Source of the DNA: Thermospira aquatica
GTDB taxonomy: Bacteria > Spirochaetota > Brevinematia > Brevinematales > Thermospiraceae
Reading direction: 5' to 3'
Length of the DNA: 64,000 nucleotides
Assembly (NCBI RefSeq): GCF_023525255.1
Contig: NZ_CP073355.1
Location: 1,736,001-1,800,000 of the forward strand
Shown here: positions 33,215 to 42,056 of the stretch, in pieces
Layout: each line of letters starts with the position of its first letter
Position numbering within the stretch: the stretch's first letter is position 1
Notes under the pieces: model-generated
The model's input: the letters and a program-made list of their open reading frames with translations, nothing else
Told to the model about the DNA's origin: nothing
The model's database searches: none
Position numbers and translations under genes: made by a program

Positions 33215-35476
33215 ATGCAAGAAATTTCTCAGGAACTTGTTGCTGACTTTATGAATGAGGCTTTTGAGCTTGTCCAAAAGATGGAAAATAGCTTGCTTGT
33301 TCTTGAAAATAATCCTACGGATAAAGCTGCAGTGGCTGAGATTTTTCGTGCAGCCCATACGATCAAGGGTGGAGCTGGAACTATTGGTTTTACAGAGATT
33401 AAGGAATTTACTCATAAGGTAGAAGATCTTCTGGATCGTGTGAGAAAGTCTGAGATAGCTGTTACACCAGATCTGGTTTCTTTGTTGCTTCGCTGTAAGG
33501 ATGTGATTGAAGGAATGCTTGATGCCCGCCAGAATGGGGATGTCTATGTTGGAGAATTGGCAGAAGATATCATGAAAGAACTAGGGGAGTATCTTGGTAA
33601 ACAACCCCCTGATCCCACTGCTTCCTCACAAGAAGGTAAAACATCCAACCAATCAGAAGGGAAAGCTTCTTTGTCCTATCTGACAGCGTATGAACGATCG
33701 GTGATCCTGGAATTTCTTCACCAGAATTTTCCTGTGTATGAATTGTGGTATGTTTTTAATGAAAATTATGAAATGAAAGATGTTTCGGCTTTTCAGATTT
33801 ATGCTCTTGTGGGGGATTTTGCTCAGATTATTCGTATGGAACCGTCACTTGAAATTGTCGAAAAAGAATTTCGTCCTGATTTTCGATTGGTTGTTATGAC
33901 GGATAAGGATGAGGATTTTATCCGTCAAAAAACCTTCATGAAGGATCTGGTTACAAGTCTTCAAATACGCCGTATTAGAAATAATGATATTGAAAATCTT
34001 GAAACTCAAATTATGAAAGGACAATCTTTGGAGACTGCCCCGTCAGTTACAGAGATGGAAAAGTCTTCTCTTCCCCAGCCCTCAGAAAATCCATCCAGTA
34101 AAAAAACGACTCTTTCTTCAGATGCTCAAGAATCCGTGAGGATGAGTACCACGCTTCGAGTAGAGAGTACACGTATTGATGAGTTGATGAATTTAGTCGG
34201 TGAACTTGTGATTAACAAGTCTCTTCTTCATGAGATTTCGCAGATGATGGTGAAAAGCCATAGTAATATAAGGCTTTTTTTCAAATCTTTTTTGTCTGGT
34301 ATTGCACTCTTGCCACTAGATGAGAATATCGAAACCAATAGGGAGTTGAACTATCATCTTCGTGAGGATTTTCATCAGCTTGAGACATCTCTTGAACAGT
34401 ACCAGGAGATTCTGCAGCGATTTAATCAAATATCATCTGCTTTGCAGGAGAATGTTACAGGGCTAAGAATGGTGCCTATCCAGCAGGTGTTTTCAAGATT
34501 TCCACGGCTGGTGCGTGATCAGGCCCAAAAGCTAGGCAAGCAGATTACTCTCGAGATAGAGGGAGTAGAGACAGAAATTGATAAGGGGATGGTGGATGAT
34601 CTCTTTGATCCTCTGATCCATATCTTGCGAAACAGTATTGACCACGGGATAGAAAAACCAGAAGAGCGAGCAGCTAAGGGTAAATCTCCACAGGGGAAAA
34701 TCCTTTTACGAGCGTATCATGAGGGGGAGAATGTTTATATTGAGGTGAGTGATGATGGCTTGGGGATTGATATTGATCGTGTGAAACAAAAAGCGATAGA
34801 AAAAGGTCTTATCTCTTCAGCGACTGCTGAAAACCTTTCAGCCAAAGAGGCTTTGGCGCTTATTTTTTTACCAGGTTTTTCCACTGCCCAGGAGGTCACA
34901 GAACTCTCTGGCCGTGGGGTTGGAATGGATGTGGTGAAGAAGAAGATCGAACAACTTGGTGGAAGTGTTTCTCTCTCTACAGCCAGGGATAAAGGAACAA
35001 AAATTCAAATTAAACTACCTCTGACTCTTGCAATCATTCAAGGACTTCACGTTCTTATATCAGGGTTCTCGTATATTCTCCCTATTGTATCGATTGATGA
35101 AACAATGATTGTTCAGCCTGAGGATTTGGTAGACATTGAAGGAGATCCCCATATTAATGTGCGAGGAGAATTTGTTCCTGTGTTTTCACTGAGACGGTTT
35201 TTCTATCATGAGTCGGAATCTTTCCGTTCTTCTTTTTACTGTATATTGGCAAAACAGGGTGAAAAACATTATGGGCTTGTGGTTGACGAGATTGTGGGTG
35301 AACAGGATGTGGTGATCAAGCCTTTTAACAATCGTCTTATCAAGAGTCCTGGTATTTCCGCAGGGACAATTATCGGAAATGGGAACATAGGGTATATTGT
35401 GGATCTCAATGGGGTGATTCAGTCTTATAAGGATATTGTGGGGCAAAAAGGAGAAAACCATGGAAATTCGCAATAA
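33215..35476 (+). CDS. cheA: Chemotaxis sensor histidine kinase
   Basis: A 753-residue CheA. The HPt domain has His48 in FRAAHTIKGGAGTIGF. A linker or P2-like region follows (about 145-270), then the dimerisation domain (TTLRVESTRIDELMNLVGEL), the ATPase domain with HILRNSIDHGIE, DDGLGIDIDRV and GRGVGMDVVKKKIE, and the CheW-like P5 domain at the end. It phosphorylates CheY and CheB in response to receptors. cheW starts before the cheA stop (17-bp overlap). Its own promoter lies at 33164. Confidence 0.96.
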   Translation: MQEISQELVADFMNEAFELVQKMENSLLVLENNPTDKAAVAEIFRAAHTIKGGAGTIGFTEIKEFTHKVEDLLDRVRKSEIAVTPDLVSLLLRCKDVIEGMLDARQNGDVYVGELAEDIMKELGEYLGKQPPDPTASSQEGKTSNQSEGKASLSYLTAYERSVILEFLHQNFPVYELWYVFNENYEMKDVSAFQIYALVGDFAQIIRMEPSLEIVEKEFRPDFRLVVMTDKDEDFIRQKTFMKDLVTSLQIRRIRNNDIENLETQIMKGQSLETAPSVTEMEKSSLPQPSENPSSKKTTLSSDAQESVRMSTTLRVESTRIDELMNLVGELVINKSLLHEISQMMVKSHSNIRLFFKSFLSGIALLPLDENIETNRELNYHLREDFHQLETSLEQYQEILQRFNQISSALQENVTGLRMVPIQQVFSRFPRLVRDQAQKLGKQITLEIEGVETEIDKGMVDDLFDPLIHILRNSIDHGIEKPEERAAKGKSPQGKILLRAYHEGENVYIEVSDDGLGIDIDRVKQKAIEKGLISSATAENLSAKEALALIFLPGFSTAQEVTELSGRGVGMDVVKKKIEQLGGSVSLSTARDKGTKIQIKLPLTLAIIQGLHVLISGFSYILPIVSIDETMIVQPEDLVDIEGDPHINVRGEFVPVFSLRRFFYHESESFRSSFYCILAKQGEKHYGLVVDEIVGEQDVVIKPFNNRLIKSPGISAGTIIGNGNIGYIVDLNGVIQSYKDIVGQKGENHGNSQ

Positions 35477-35975
35477 ACGTGTTAGTGCTGAAGAGACGAC
35501 TGTTCTTCAGAAAGTGTTAATGCAGTGTATTAGTTTCTCCCTGGGAGAACAGTTGTATGCTCTGAGTATGGACGCTGTGGAAAGTATCCTTTTTGCAAGG
35601 AAGATTTTTCTCCTTCCCAATACCCATGATAAGCTTTTGGGGGTTTATAATCTGCGAGGAAATATTATTCCTGTGTATAGTTTGCGCAGGTTATTATCTT
35701 TGTCTGATCCCTATCAGGGAAGTCGAATAGTCGATGAAGATGATCGTTATGTGATTGTGGTGAAGTATCAAAGGAATACTTTTGGGCTTATGGTGGACAC
35801 AATTTATAAGCATCTTGAGGTTCTGGAAAATGAATTTCAGGGTGGAGATCACATCGCTCGGTGGTCTGAGCATGCGGTGGTTTCAGGCGTGATCCTGAAA
35901 CAGGAACAGGAGATTTTATTTATTGATATGGATAGACTTTTTTTGTATATTTCATCGCTTCAAGAGAAAAAATAA
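35460..35975 (+). CDS. cheW: Chemotaxis coupling protein
   Basis: A 171-residue CheW that bridges receptors and CheA. Motifs include ISFSLGEQLYALSMDAVESI and LLGVYNLRGNIIPVYSLRRL, the central signature of the fold. ATG 35460 is chosen for the AAAAAGGAGA site 6-13 bp upstream; it lies inside the end of cheA. cheX follows 9 bp after its stop. Confidence 0.94.
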   Translation: MEIRNKRVSAEETTVLQKVLMQCISFSLGEQLYALSMDAVESILFARKIFLLPNTHDKLLGVYNLRGNIIPVYSLRRLLSLSDPYQGSRIVDEDDRYVIVVKYQRNTFGLMVDTIYKHLEVLENEFQGGDHIARWSEHAVVSGVILKQEQEILFIDMDRLFLYISSLQEKK

Positions 35976-35984
35976 GGAGGCAGT

Positions 35985-36450
35985 ATGCGCATAGAGTACA
36001 TTAACCCTTTTGTCGAGGCTGCGTTTGATATTTTAAAGGAAGTTTTTCAAACAGAGGTAAAGCGAAGGCAACTTTACCTTAAGAAACTTGGTGAATCTAT
36101 GAAGGGTGTGGCGGTGGTGATTGGTGTCACCGGGTCAGGTGAATGGTCGTGTGGTGTTTGACATGACAGAAGAAGTTGCTATTAAGCTGGCTTCTCACAT
36201 GAACGGGGAAACCTTTCGTACGATGGACAAGATGGTGATCTCCACTATTGGAGAACTGGCGAATATGATCACAGGACGTGCGGTGACACGACTTGAAAAG
36301 GAAAATCTTGCTTTTCATTTTAGTCCGCCGACGATGATTACAGGAAAAGACCTTACTGTTTTTGAACAGGGGGATATGGAAGCACTGATTATTCCTGTAG
36401 AGATGTCTCTTGGTATTATTGAGATTAATGTTGCTTTTAAAGAATCGTAA
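35985..36450 (+). pseudogene. cheX: Chemotaxis phosphatase CheX, split by a 1-bp frameshift
   Basis: Two frames together encode one CheX of about 155 residues. The first starts at ATG 35985 after AAGGAGG (MRIEYINPFVEAAFDIL) and runs as far as GVAVVIGVTG; it then goes out of frame and stops at 36161. The second frame continues the family pattern from GQVNGRVVFDMTEEVAIKL through the active-site helix STIGELANMITGRA, whose Glu and Asn are the CheX catalytic pair, to the stop at 36450. Reading CACCGGGTCAGG, one base too many near 36131-36135 explains the break. CheX removes phosphate from CheY-P in spirochaetes, so its loss should matter. It may be a sequencing error or a real mutation. Confidence 0.85.
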
Positions 36451-36464
36451 AAAAGGAGGAGCAT

Positions 36465-36887
36465 ATGGCTATTATATTTGATGAGAACGGACTCCCAACA
36501 GGTCGAAAGGTAGGTGGCGGTCATTACCGGGTTTTGATTGTTGATGATTCTCAGTTCGTGATTAAACATCTTTCACAGATTTTTATGTCCAGGGATTTTG
36601 AGATAGCTGGTACAGCTACAAATGGGCGAGAAGGTGTTGAACTCTACAAACAGCTCTATCCTAATGTGGATCTGGTGACACTTGATATCACTATGCCTGA
36701 AATGGATGGGATTGAGGCTCTCAAAGAGATTAAGGCAATAGATCCCAATGCGACCGTGGTTATGGTAACAGCTATAGGAACTGCGGAAGCTGTTAAGGAG
36801 GCGATTAAGCTTGGAGCAAAAGGATATCTTGTAAAACCTATCGATCGGGAAAAGGTGATTGAGCGCCTTGCGCAGATTTTAAAGTGA
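36465..36887 (+). CDS. cheY: Chemotaxis response regulator CheY (extended N-terminus)
   Basis: A 140-residue receiver domain with about 20 extra residues at the N-terminus (FDENGLPTGRKVGGGHYR), like spirochaetal CheY3-type proteins. The acidic pair is VDDS, the phospho-acceptor Asp74 is in VTLDITMPEMDG, the switch Thr is in VMVTAIG, and the Lys is in GYLVKPID. Phosphorylated CheY binds the flagellar switch. AAGGAGGAG precedes the ATG. It is the last clear che gene of the operon; a sugar kinase follows at 36 bp. Confidence 0.95.
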   Translation: MAIIFDENGLPTGRKVGGGHYRVLIVDDSQFVIKHLSQIFMSRDFEIAGTATNGREGVELYKQLYPNVDLVTLDITMPEMDGIEALKEIKAIDPNATVVMVTAIGTAEAVKEAIKLGAKGYLVKPIDREKVIERLAQILK

Positions 36888-36923
36888 TGGGACATTTGCG
36901 AGCAACGGGAGGAATAACTAACT

Positions 36924-37874
36924 ATGGAAGTTTTTTTGGGCATTGATATGGGAGGTACAGCTATTAAACTTGGGCTTGTGTCTCGAGAAGGAAAACTCCT
37001 CAAGAGTTTTCAGGTTCCTACAAGGGCAGAAACACAGGATAGACAGGTGATTGTTGATAACATCAAAAATGCTATACGTTCTGCTCTGGGGGGATGGGAA
37101 AAGGTTTTAGCGATTGGTATCGGTGTCCCTGGAGGGGTGGATAAGAAACATGGTATCATTCGTTTTATGCCAAATATTCAGGCACTTGAGAATTATTCTC
37201 TTGCCGAGGATCTTGAAAAAAGTTTTGGTATGCCAGTGGCTATTGATAATGATGCCAACAATGCTGCAAGAGGGGAGTATGTTTTTGGTGCAGCAAAGAA
37301 ATATCAGGATTTTGTTTTGATCACTTTAGGAACAGGAATTGGTGGAGGGATTTTTATTCGCGGGGATATTTATGGAGGTGTGGCAAACTTTGCTGGAGAG
37401 GTTGGCCACATGAAGTTAGTTCCCGAAGGAAGGACCTGTGGATGTGGGCTCAATGGGTGTTGGGAGGCATACGGTTCGGCTACGGCAATGATCAAACGCG
37501 CACAGGGGTTGGTGGCAATGGGTAAGAAGACGAGTCTATCCAGTGTACCAGAGATAAATGCAAAGGTTATCTTTGACGAGGCGAAAAAGGGGGATGAGAT
37601 TGCTCTTGAGGTGGTAGAGGAGGTATGTCACTATCTTGGTATCGGGATTGCCAACCTGATTCATCTTTTTAACCCTGAGGCGGTTGTGGTAGGAGGAGGG
37701 GTTTCTCAGGCCGGGGATTTTCTCTTTGAACGGTTGAGACGCTATACTTCTCTTTATACGAAAACGGAGATGTTTGAAACCTGTACTATCGTGCCGGCAG
37801 CACTGGTAAACGATGCGGGGGTCATGGGTTCAGCAGCACTTGCGATCATGACGTTGGAACACTGGGGTAAATAG
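36924..37874 (+). CDS. ROK-family sugar kinase (glucokinase-like)
   Basis: A 316-residue ROK protein without the N-terminal DNA-binding domain of ROK repressors, hence a kinase. Visible are the ATP loop DMGGTAIKLGLV, the catalytic region AIDNDANNAARGEYVFG with the Asp base, the second phosphate loop TLGTGIGGGIF, the sugar and zinc region GEVGHMK, and the zinc cluster CGCGLNGCWE. Glucokinase is the likely activity; N-acetylmannosamine or fructose kinase cannot be excluded. GGGAGG precedes the ATG by about 15 bp. The next gene starts 1 bp after its stop. Confidence 0.88.
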   Translation: MEVFLGIDMGGTAIKLGLVSREGKLLKSFQVPTRAETQDRQVIVDNIKNAIRSALGGWEKVLAIGIGVPGGVDKKHGIIRFMPNIQALENYSLAEDLEKSFGMPVAIDNDANNAARGEYVFGAAKKYQDFVLITLGTGIGGGIFIRGDIYGGVANFAGEVGHMKLVPEGRTCGCGLNGCWEAYGSATAMIKRAQGLVAMGKKTSLSSVPEINAKVIFDEAKKGDEIALEVVEEVCHYLGIGIANLIHLFNPEAVVVGGGVSQAGDFLFERLRRYTSLYTKTEMFETCTIVPAALVNDAGVMGSAALAIMTLEHWGK

Positions 37875-37875
37875 C

Positions 37876-38919
37876 ATGTGGAGACCGGTTTTTTTTCTTG
37901 TCTTTTTGTGTGTTGGTCTTGGCTGGTCTCAGGTTATCCTGGACCTCAGAGGATACCGGTATACTGAAATTTTTCCCTGGATTCTGAAAACCAATAGGAT
38001 ATACGATGCGATTTTTATTGATACTCCGTTTAAGGGATATTCTGGGAGATTTTTCCCGACGGAGGAGGTATATGATTACACTGATCTGGGGGAAAAAAAC
38101 CAGAGAGGAAGTGTAGTGACGTTTCTTGGGAGCCGGGAAGAGTTTGATCAAATGATGATGTGGGCAATAAGCAACAAACTTCCGGTTTATGTGCGAGTGA
38201 GGCTTTTTCAACAGAGGGTTGGTTTTTTGACCAATGTCTGGGAAGATGCAGATTTTTATCCTGATTACACGGTTGCTTTTGATCGTTTGCAGACCTCCAA
38301 AAAACTCAAAGAGATTGTTGCCTTATTGATGCGAATGCCGGTAACTTTTTGGGTAGTGGATATTACTGGTCTTGAGAAGACCTATCAGAAAAAGGCCGCT
38401 CAATGGGTGAGAGAGAATTTTGCAAAGGCATTTGTCATGGGTGATGGGGAAGAGTATGTTACCTTTTCGTCAATGCCTTTTTTTCGATGGAGAAGGGAAA
38501 TAGAAGAAAATGGCAGGGTGAGAGAACCTGCTTGGACATGGAACGGAGTGTATGTTTTACCTGAGGAAAATATGTCAGCTGCCGGTGTCATGTATTACTT
38601 TTTGGCTCGACAGAAAAGAGTGCCTATCGTCATAACACCGGGAGTGGTATCGTTAGTCGAGAGGTTGGAGAAGGCATCTCCTGCCCACTGGGGTAATCTT
38701 CGTTTGATTTATGCTGCCTCGGATCACCTATGGGGAGTTTCCTCTGAGGGAGTTTTTTCGTTTTACATGGGTCAGAGTGTACGTTATACAAATTATTCTC
38801 TGCCGTTGAGTGGGAATCTTGTGAGTTATTTTGGTTCTCCGTATCTTCTCAAAACACCGGGTGGTGTTGAGGGGATATTCTTGCCCGGGAGTTTTTCGTT
38901 ATGGACGATCGAAAAGTAG
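37876..38919 (+). CDS. Exported protein of unknown function
   Basis: A 347-residue protein with a clear signal peptide (FFLVFLCVGLGWSQ, cleaved near WSQ). The mature part alternates beta strands and helices (YDAIFIDTPF, PVYVRVRLFQQRV, TFWVVDITGLEK, AFVMGDGEEYVTF, RLIYAASDHLWGV) and could be a TIM-barrel-like fold, but no family is recognised. The DNA of the signal peptide contains a T8 tract, here in frame. It starts 1 bp after the kinase gene and overlaps the Smr gene by 19 bp, so it belongs to one operon. Confidence 0.65.
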   Translation: MWRPVFFLVFLCVGLGWSQVILDLRGYRYTEIFPWILKTNRIYDAIFIDTPFKGYSGRFFPTEEVYDYTDLGEKNQRGSVVTFLGSREEFDQMMMWAISNKLPVYVRVRLFQQRVGFLTNVWEDADFYPDYTVAFDRLQTSKKLKEIVALLMRMPVTFWVVDITGLEKTYQKKAAQWVRENFAKAFVMGDGEEYVTFSSMPFFRWRREIEENGRVREPAWTWNGVYVLPEENMSAAGVMYYFLARQKRVPIVITPGVVSLVERLEKASPAHWGNLRLIYAASDHLWGVSSEGVFSFYMGQSVRYTNYSLPLSGNLVSYFGSPYLLKTPGGVEGIFLPGSFSLWTIEK

Positions 38920-39230
38920 CCGAAGATATTTTTTTAAAGGCTATAGAAGATATACGGTTTGTGCCACCAAAGGAGAAAAAAGCGGAACCTCTTTTTTCGG
39001 AAAAAGTTTTTACTGTAGATTTCCATGGTCTTTCTCTCCAAAAAGCGCTTCAGAGGCTTGATGATATTCTTGAAATGAAGAGAACGAAAAAGATTAAAGC
39101 TGTGACCATCATTGTTGGAAAGGGGGAGCATTCGCCTACAGTGTTTCCTGTGGTGGGGAGAGCCGTAGAGGCTGTGTTGATAGAAAGGGGGATTACCTAT
39201 CGTTATGAAAAGGGAGTTATTTATCTATGA
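38901..39230 (+). CDS. Small Smr-domain protein
   Basis: A 109-residue protein. The C-terminal 75 residues fit the Smr (small MutS-related) domain: VDFHGLSLQKALQRLDDIL for the DxHG motif and amphipathic helix, then VTIIVGKGEHSP for the second motif (usually HGKG or GKG). Smr domains nick branched DNA or cleave RNA in some systems, for instance at collided ribosomes. The N-terminal 35 residues are charged and unassigned. It overlaps both neighbours (19 bp and 4 bp), which suggests operon membership rather than functional kinship. Confidence 0.75.
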   Translation: MDDRKVAEDIFLKAIEDIRFVPPKEKKAEPLFSEKVFTVDFHGLSLQKALQRLDDILEMKRTKKIKAVTIIVGKGEHSPTVFPVVGRAVEAVLIERGITYRYEKGVIYL

Positions 39231-40042
39231 AGTGGTGGAAAAATGTATTTCTTGCGAGTGTATTGGTTGGATGTAGTCGGTATTATACCTTTGATCGGTA
39301 TTATGACGAACAAAACTGGCAACAGGCCAAGGAGATTCTGGAGAATATTTCTGAGAAAAATACAGATGCCTACCGTTTACGGTTGTATCGGATCACTTTT
39401 CGTTTGGCTCTGGCAGGAGATTCCCAGGTTCTTGAAAGGTTAAAGCTTCTTCTTGAAAAAGAAGATCCACGATTTAGAGGGTATCAGGAGTTTGGTCGTT
39501 TGTATCTGTCGTTTGTAAATGCTTTGCAATCCGGTGATTTTGAAAATGTCCTTGGGTTGAAAGAACCCTTTTCACGTTTTCCTGAGGAATTTCAGCCCTA
39601 TGCTGCTCAGATTTTTGGGATAGCCCACCTTATGAAAAATGAAGCAGAGGAGGCAAGAAAGTATCTCCAGAAATCATATATGATGGAGCCCATGCAGGAT
39701 ACCTTGTACTTTTTAGGGCAGGCTCATCTCATGTGTGGGAGTGAGCAGGATGCTGTAGCCACCTGGAAACAGGTAATAGCTGCAAAACCAGGCGGGAAAC
39801 TGGAAGCCATGAGTTATTTTCAACTCGGGGAACTGGAATACAATAAAGGAAACTTTTCCCAGGCTCTTGAGTGGTATTTTGCGGCGGTAAATCTTTATCC
39901 GGAATCTGAAATATTTGTGGATAAGATAGCTTTTTGTTACCAGAAGATGAAAAATAAAAAACTCAGTGAAAAGTTTCGCAAAATTGCTCTCAGGATCAAT
40001 CAGGATTATGCTACAGCATGGTTTTATTTGAATTTTAATTAA
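39227..40042 (+). CDS. TPR lipoprotein
   Basis: A 271-residue protein with a lipobox at the N-terminus (VFLASVLVGCS, lipidated Cys at residue 16), so it is probably tethered to a membrane in the periplasm. TPR-like pairs run through the rest: WQQAKEILENISEKNTDAYR, AEEARKYLQKSYMMEPMQDT, GNFSQALEWYFAAVNLYPES. The ATG overlaps the Smr stop by 4 bp. No specific family is recognised. It closes the operon that begins at the ROK kinase, or at cheA. Confidence 0.75.
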   Translation: MKWWKNVFLASVLVGCSRYYTFDRYYDEQNWQQAKEILENISEKNTDAYRLRLYRITFRLALAGDSQVLERLKLLLEKEDPRFRGYQEFGRLYLSFVNALQSGDFENVLGLKEPFSRFPEEFQPYAAQIFGIAHLMKNEAEEARKYLQKSYMMEPMQDTLYFLGQAHLMCGSEQDAVATWKQVIAAKPGGKLEAMSYFQLGELEYNKGNFSQALEWYFAAVNLYPESEIFVDKIAFCYQKMKNKKLSEKFRKIALRINQDYATAWFYLNFN

Positions 40043-40044
40043 GC

Positions 40045-40073
40045 TTGAAAAGTTTGTATGTTTTCGCTATACT
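40045..40073 (+). promoter_or_regulatory. Sigma-70 promoter for purU
   Basis: TTGAAA, 17-bp spacer, TATACT, 26 bp before the purU ATG. Confidence 0.78.
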
Positions 40074-40098
40074 ACTATGAAGAAAAGAGGAGATGAGG

Positions 40099-40953
40099 AT
40101 GAGCGGAACAGCGATTCTTTTACTTTCTTGTCCTGATCAGAAGGGAATTGTCGCAGAGATTGCAAGTTTTATTTATCAATATGATGGTAATATTGTTCAT
40201 TCTGATCAGCATACCGATGTTGAAACCAATACGTTTTTTATGCGGATTGAATGGGAACTGGAAGGGTTTCGTATTCCCAGGGAAAAGATAGCCCAGGCTT
40301 TTAGCTTTATTGCAGACAAGTTTTCTATGGATTGGAGGTTGGTTTTCTCTGATGAAGTGCCGAGAGTGGCGATCATGGTTTCTAAGTTTGATCATTGTTT
40401 GTATGATCTTTTACTGAAATGGCAGTCAAAAGAGATAAAGATGGAGATTCCTTTGATCATCAGCAATCATGAAGATTTAAGACCTGTGGCGGACTATTAT
40501 CATATCCCATACTATTGTTTTCCTGTAACTCCAGAAACGAAAACAGAGGTGGAAAGAGAGGAACTGAAAATTCTTAGGGAATATACAATAGATACGGTTG
40601 TTCTGGCAAGGTATATGCAGGTGTTGTCAACAGATTTTATTCGCGAGTATCCAAACCGTATTATTAATATCCACCATTCGTTTTTGCCTGCTTTTGTGGG
40701 AGCAAAGCCTTACCATCAGGCATATGCGAGAGGAGTAAAGATCATTGGAGCCACAAGTCACTATGTGACCGAAGAGCTAGATAATGGTCCTATTATTGTT
40801 CAGGATGTGATCGCGGTGAGTCATAGGGATAGTATCCATGATATGATTAACAAAGGAAAAGAGGTAGAGAAAAGGGTACTGAGTCGCGCGGTGAAGTTGC
40901 ATACGGAGAATAAGGTTCTGGTTTTTCACAATAAAACGGTGGTGTTTGATTAG
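40099..40953 (+). CDS. purU: Formyltetrahydrofolate deformylase
   Basis: A 284-residue enzyme that releases formate and tetrahydrofolate from 10-formyl-THF, balancing one-carbon pools and feeding formate-dependent purine synthesis. The N-terminal ACT domain begins ILLLSCPDQKGIVAEIA. The formyltransferase-like domain has LIISNHEDL, VVLARYMQVLS, the catalytic INIHHSFLPAFVGAKPY with its HHS motif, and the Asp in TEELDNGPII. ATG 40099 is preferred over 40093, which would sit directly on the AGAGGAG site. It has its own promoter. Confidence 0.95.
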   Translation: MSGTAILLLSCPDQKGIVAEIASFIYQYDGNIVHSDQHTDVETNTFFMRIEWELEGFRIPREKIAQAFSFIADKFSMDWRLVFSDEVPRVAIMVSKFDHCLYDLLLKWQSKEIKMEIPLIISNHEDLRPVADYYHIPYYCFPVTPETKTEVEREELKILREYTIDTVVLARYMQVLSTDFIREYPNRIINIHHSFLPAFVGAKPYHQAYARGVKIIGATSHYVTEELDNGPIIVQDVIAVSHRDSIHDMINKGKEVEKRVLSRAVKLHTENKVLVFHNKTVVFD

Positions 40954-40962
40954 GGAGGAAGG

Positions 40963-42054
40963 ATGTCCTGGAAAAAATGGTTTGTTCTCTTGTGGGGGAT
41001 GTGGGTTCTTCTGTGGGGACAAAGGACAGTGCTTGTCGACTCTCAGAAAAAGTACGAGGCACTTTATCAAAATATGATGCTCTCCGTGGAGTCACCTATC
41101 GTGACGGAAAATGCAATCATTTTTTTCTTTAAAGGGGATGCGGAGAGTGTGTCTGTGTCAGGGGATTTTAATCAGTGGGGGAAACCACTTCGGATGGAGA
41201 TCACGAGGGGATCTCTTTTCTTTACGGAGGAGGATATACGCGATTATGTTGGTTTTATGAATGCACTTTACGATGAAAAGAACCAACTTTCTCGATATCT
41301 TATGGAAAAATTTTCCAAGAAAACCCACACTATTATGAGAGAGCTCTCTATTCCTCTGACAAAAAATAAGAAACAAAAATATGCTTTTAGTGATTTGAAA
41401 CAGTCCCTTATCCAGGACATGAATCAGATTATTCAGGGGCCTATTCTTTATAACCCTGTAATCTTTAAGGGTGTAAAACTCTCAGAAGAGACGCAAAGTA
41501 TGCTCTCACGAAGTCTGAAGGAAAAGGAACGCTGGATCCTCAATCGTCGATTGATAGAAGAGGCTTACGCTGACTATATTGTGCCGAATAATTATCAGTT
41601 TATTCTCTGGGAGGTGCGCTGGACAAATCGGCTTGCCCCCGGACGTTATCGTTATCGTCTCATGGTTGATGGGGTTTGGATATCTGATCCCTATAATACT
41701 CAAAAAGTTGTTGATATGACCGGGGTAGAATTCTCATATTTTGATCTGGATAGGGAGTTTTTACCAAATGTGCGGTATCCCTTAAAGGTTTCCAATCATG
41801 TTTATCGTTTTTATTACAAGGATGATGAGGCGAAAACGGTGTCGTTAGTTGGGGATTTTAATAACTGGGATCCTTACAGTTTGCCTATGGTATACAAGGG
41901 AGCGGGAGAATATGAGATAGAGGTAAAACTCAGGCCAGGCATACATGTGTACTGTTTTGTTGTTGATGGGAAGTGGGTTCCTGATCCGCAGAACAGGTAT
42001 CAATACAGTGATCTGGCAAAAAATACGGTAAATCTCTTGTGGGTGGAGGAGTAA
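40963..42054 (+). CDS. Exported protein with two glycogen-binding-like (CBM48) E-set domains
   Basis: A 363-residue protein with a signal peptide (WFVLLWGMWVLLWGQ). Two E-set or AMPK-type glycogen-binding modules can be seen. The second is complete (about 280-355): VSLVGDFNNWDPYSLPM, then GIHVYCFVVDGKWVPDPQNR. The first appears split: VSVSGDFNQWGKPLRM at about 62-77, then LAPGRYRYRLMVDGVWISDP at about 225-244, with some 145 helical residues between. Related modules bind alpha-glucans, but export to the periplasm suggests an envelope role instead. GGGAGG precedes the ATG; it lies 9 bp after purU and 2 bp before a membrane-protein gene. Confidence 0.75.
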   Translation: MSWKKWFVLLWGMWVLLWGQRTVLVDSQKKYEALYQNMMLSVESPIVTENAIIFFFKGDAESVSVSGDFNQWGKPLRMEITRGSLFFTEEDIRDYVGFMNALYDEKNQLSRYLMEKFSKKTHTIMRELSIPLTKNKKQKYAFSDLKQSLIQDMNQIIQGPILYNPVIFKGVKLSEETQSMLSRSLKEKERWILNRRLIEEAYADYIVPNNYQFILWEVRWTNRLAPGRYRYRLMVDGVWISDPYNTQKVVDMTGVEFSYFDLDREFLPNVRYPLKVSNHVYRFYYKDDEAKTVSLVGDFNNWDPYSLPMVYKGAGEYEIEVKLRPGIHVYCFVVDGKWVPDPQNRYQYSDLAKNTVNLLWVEE

Positions 42055-42056
42055 TC

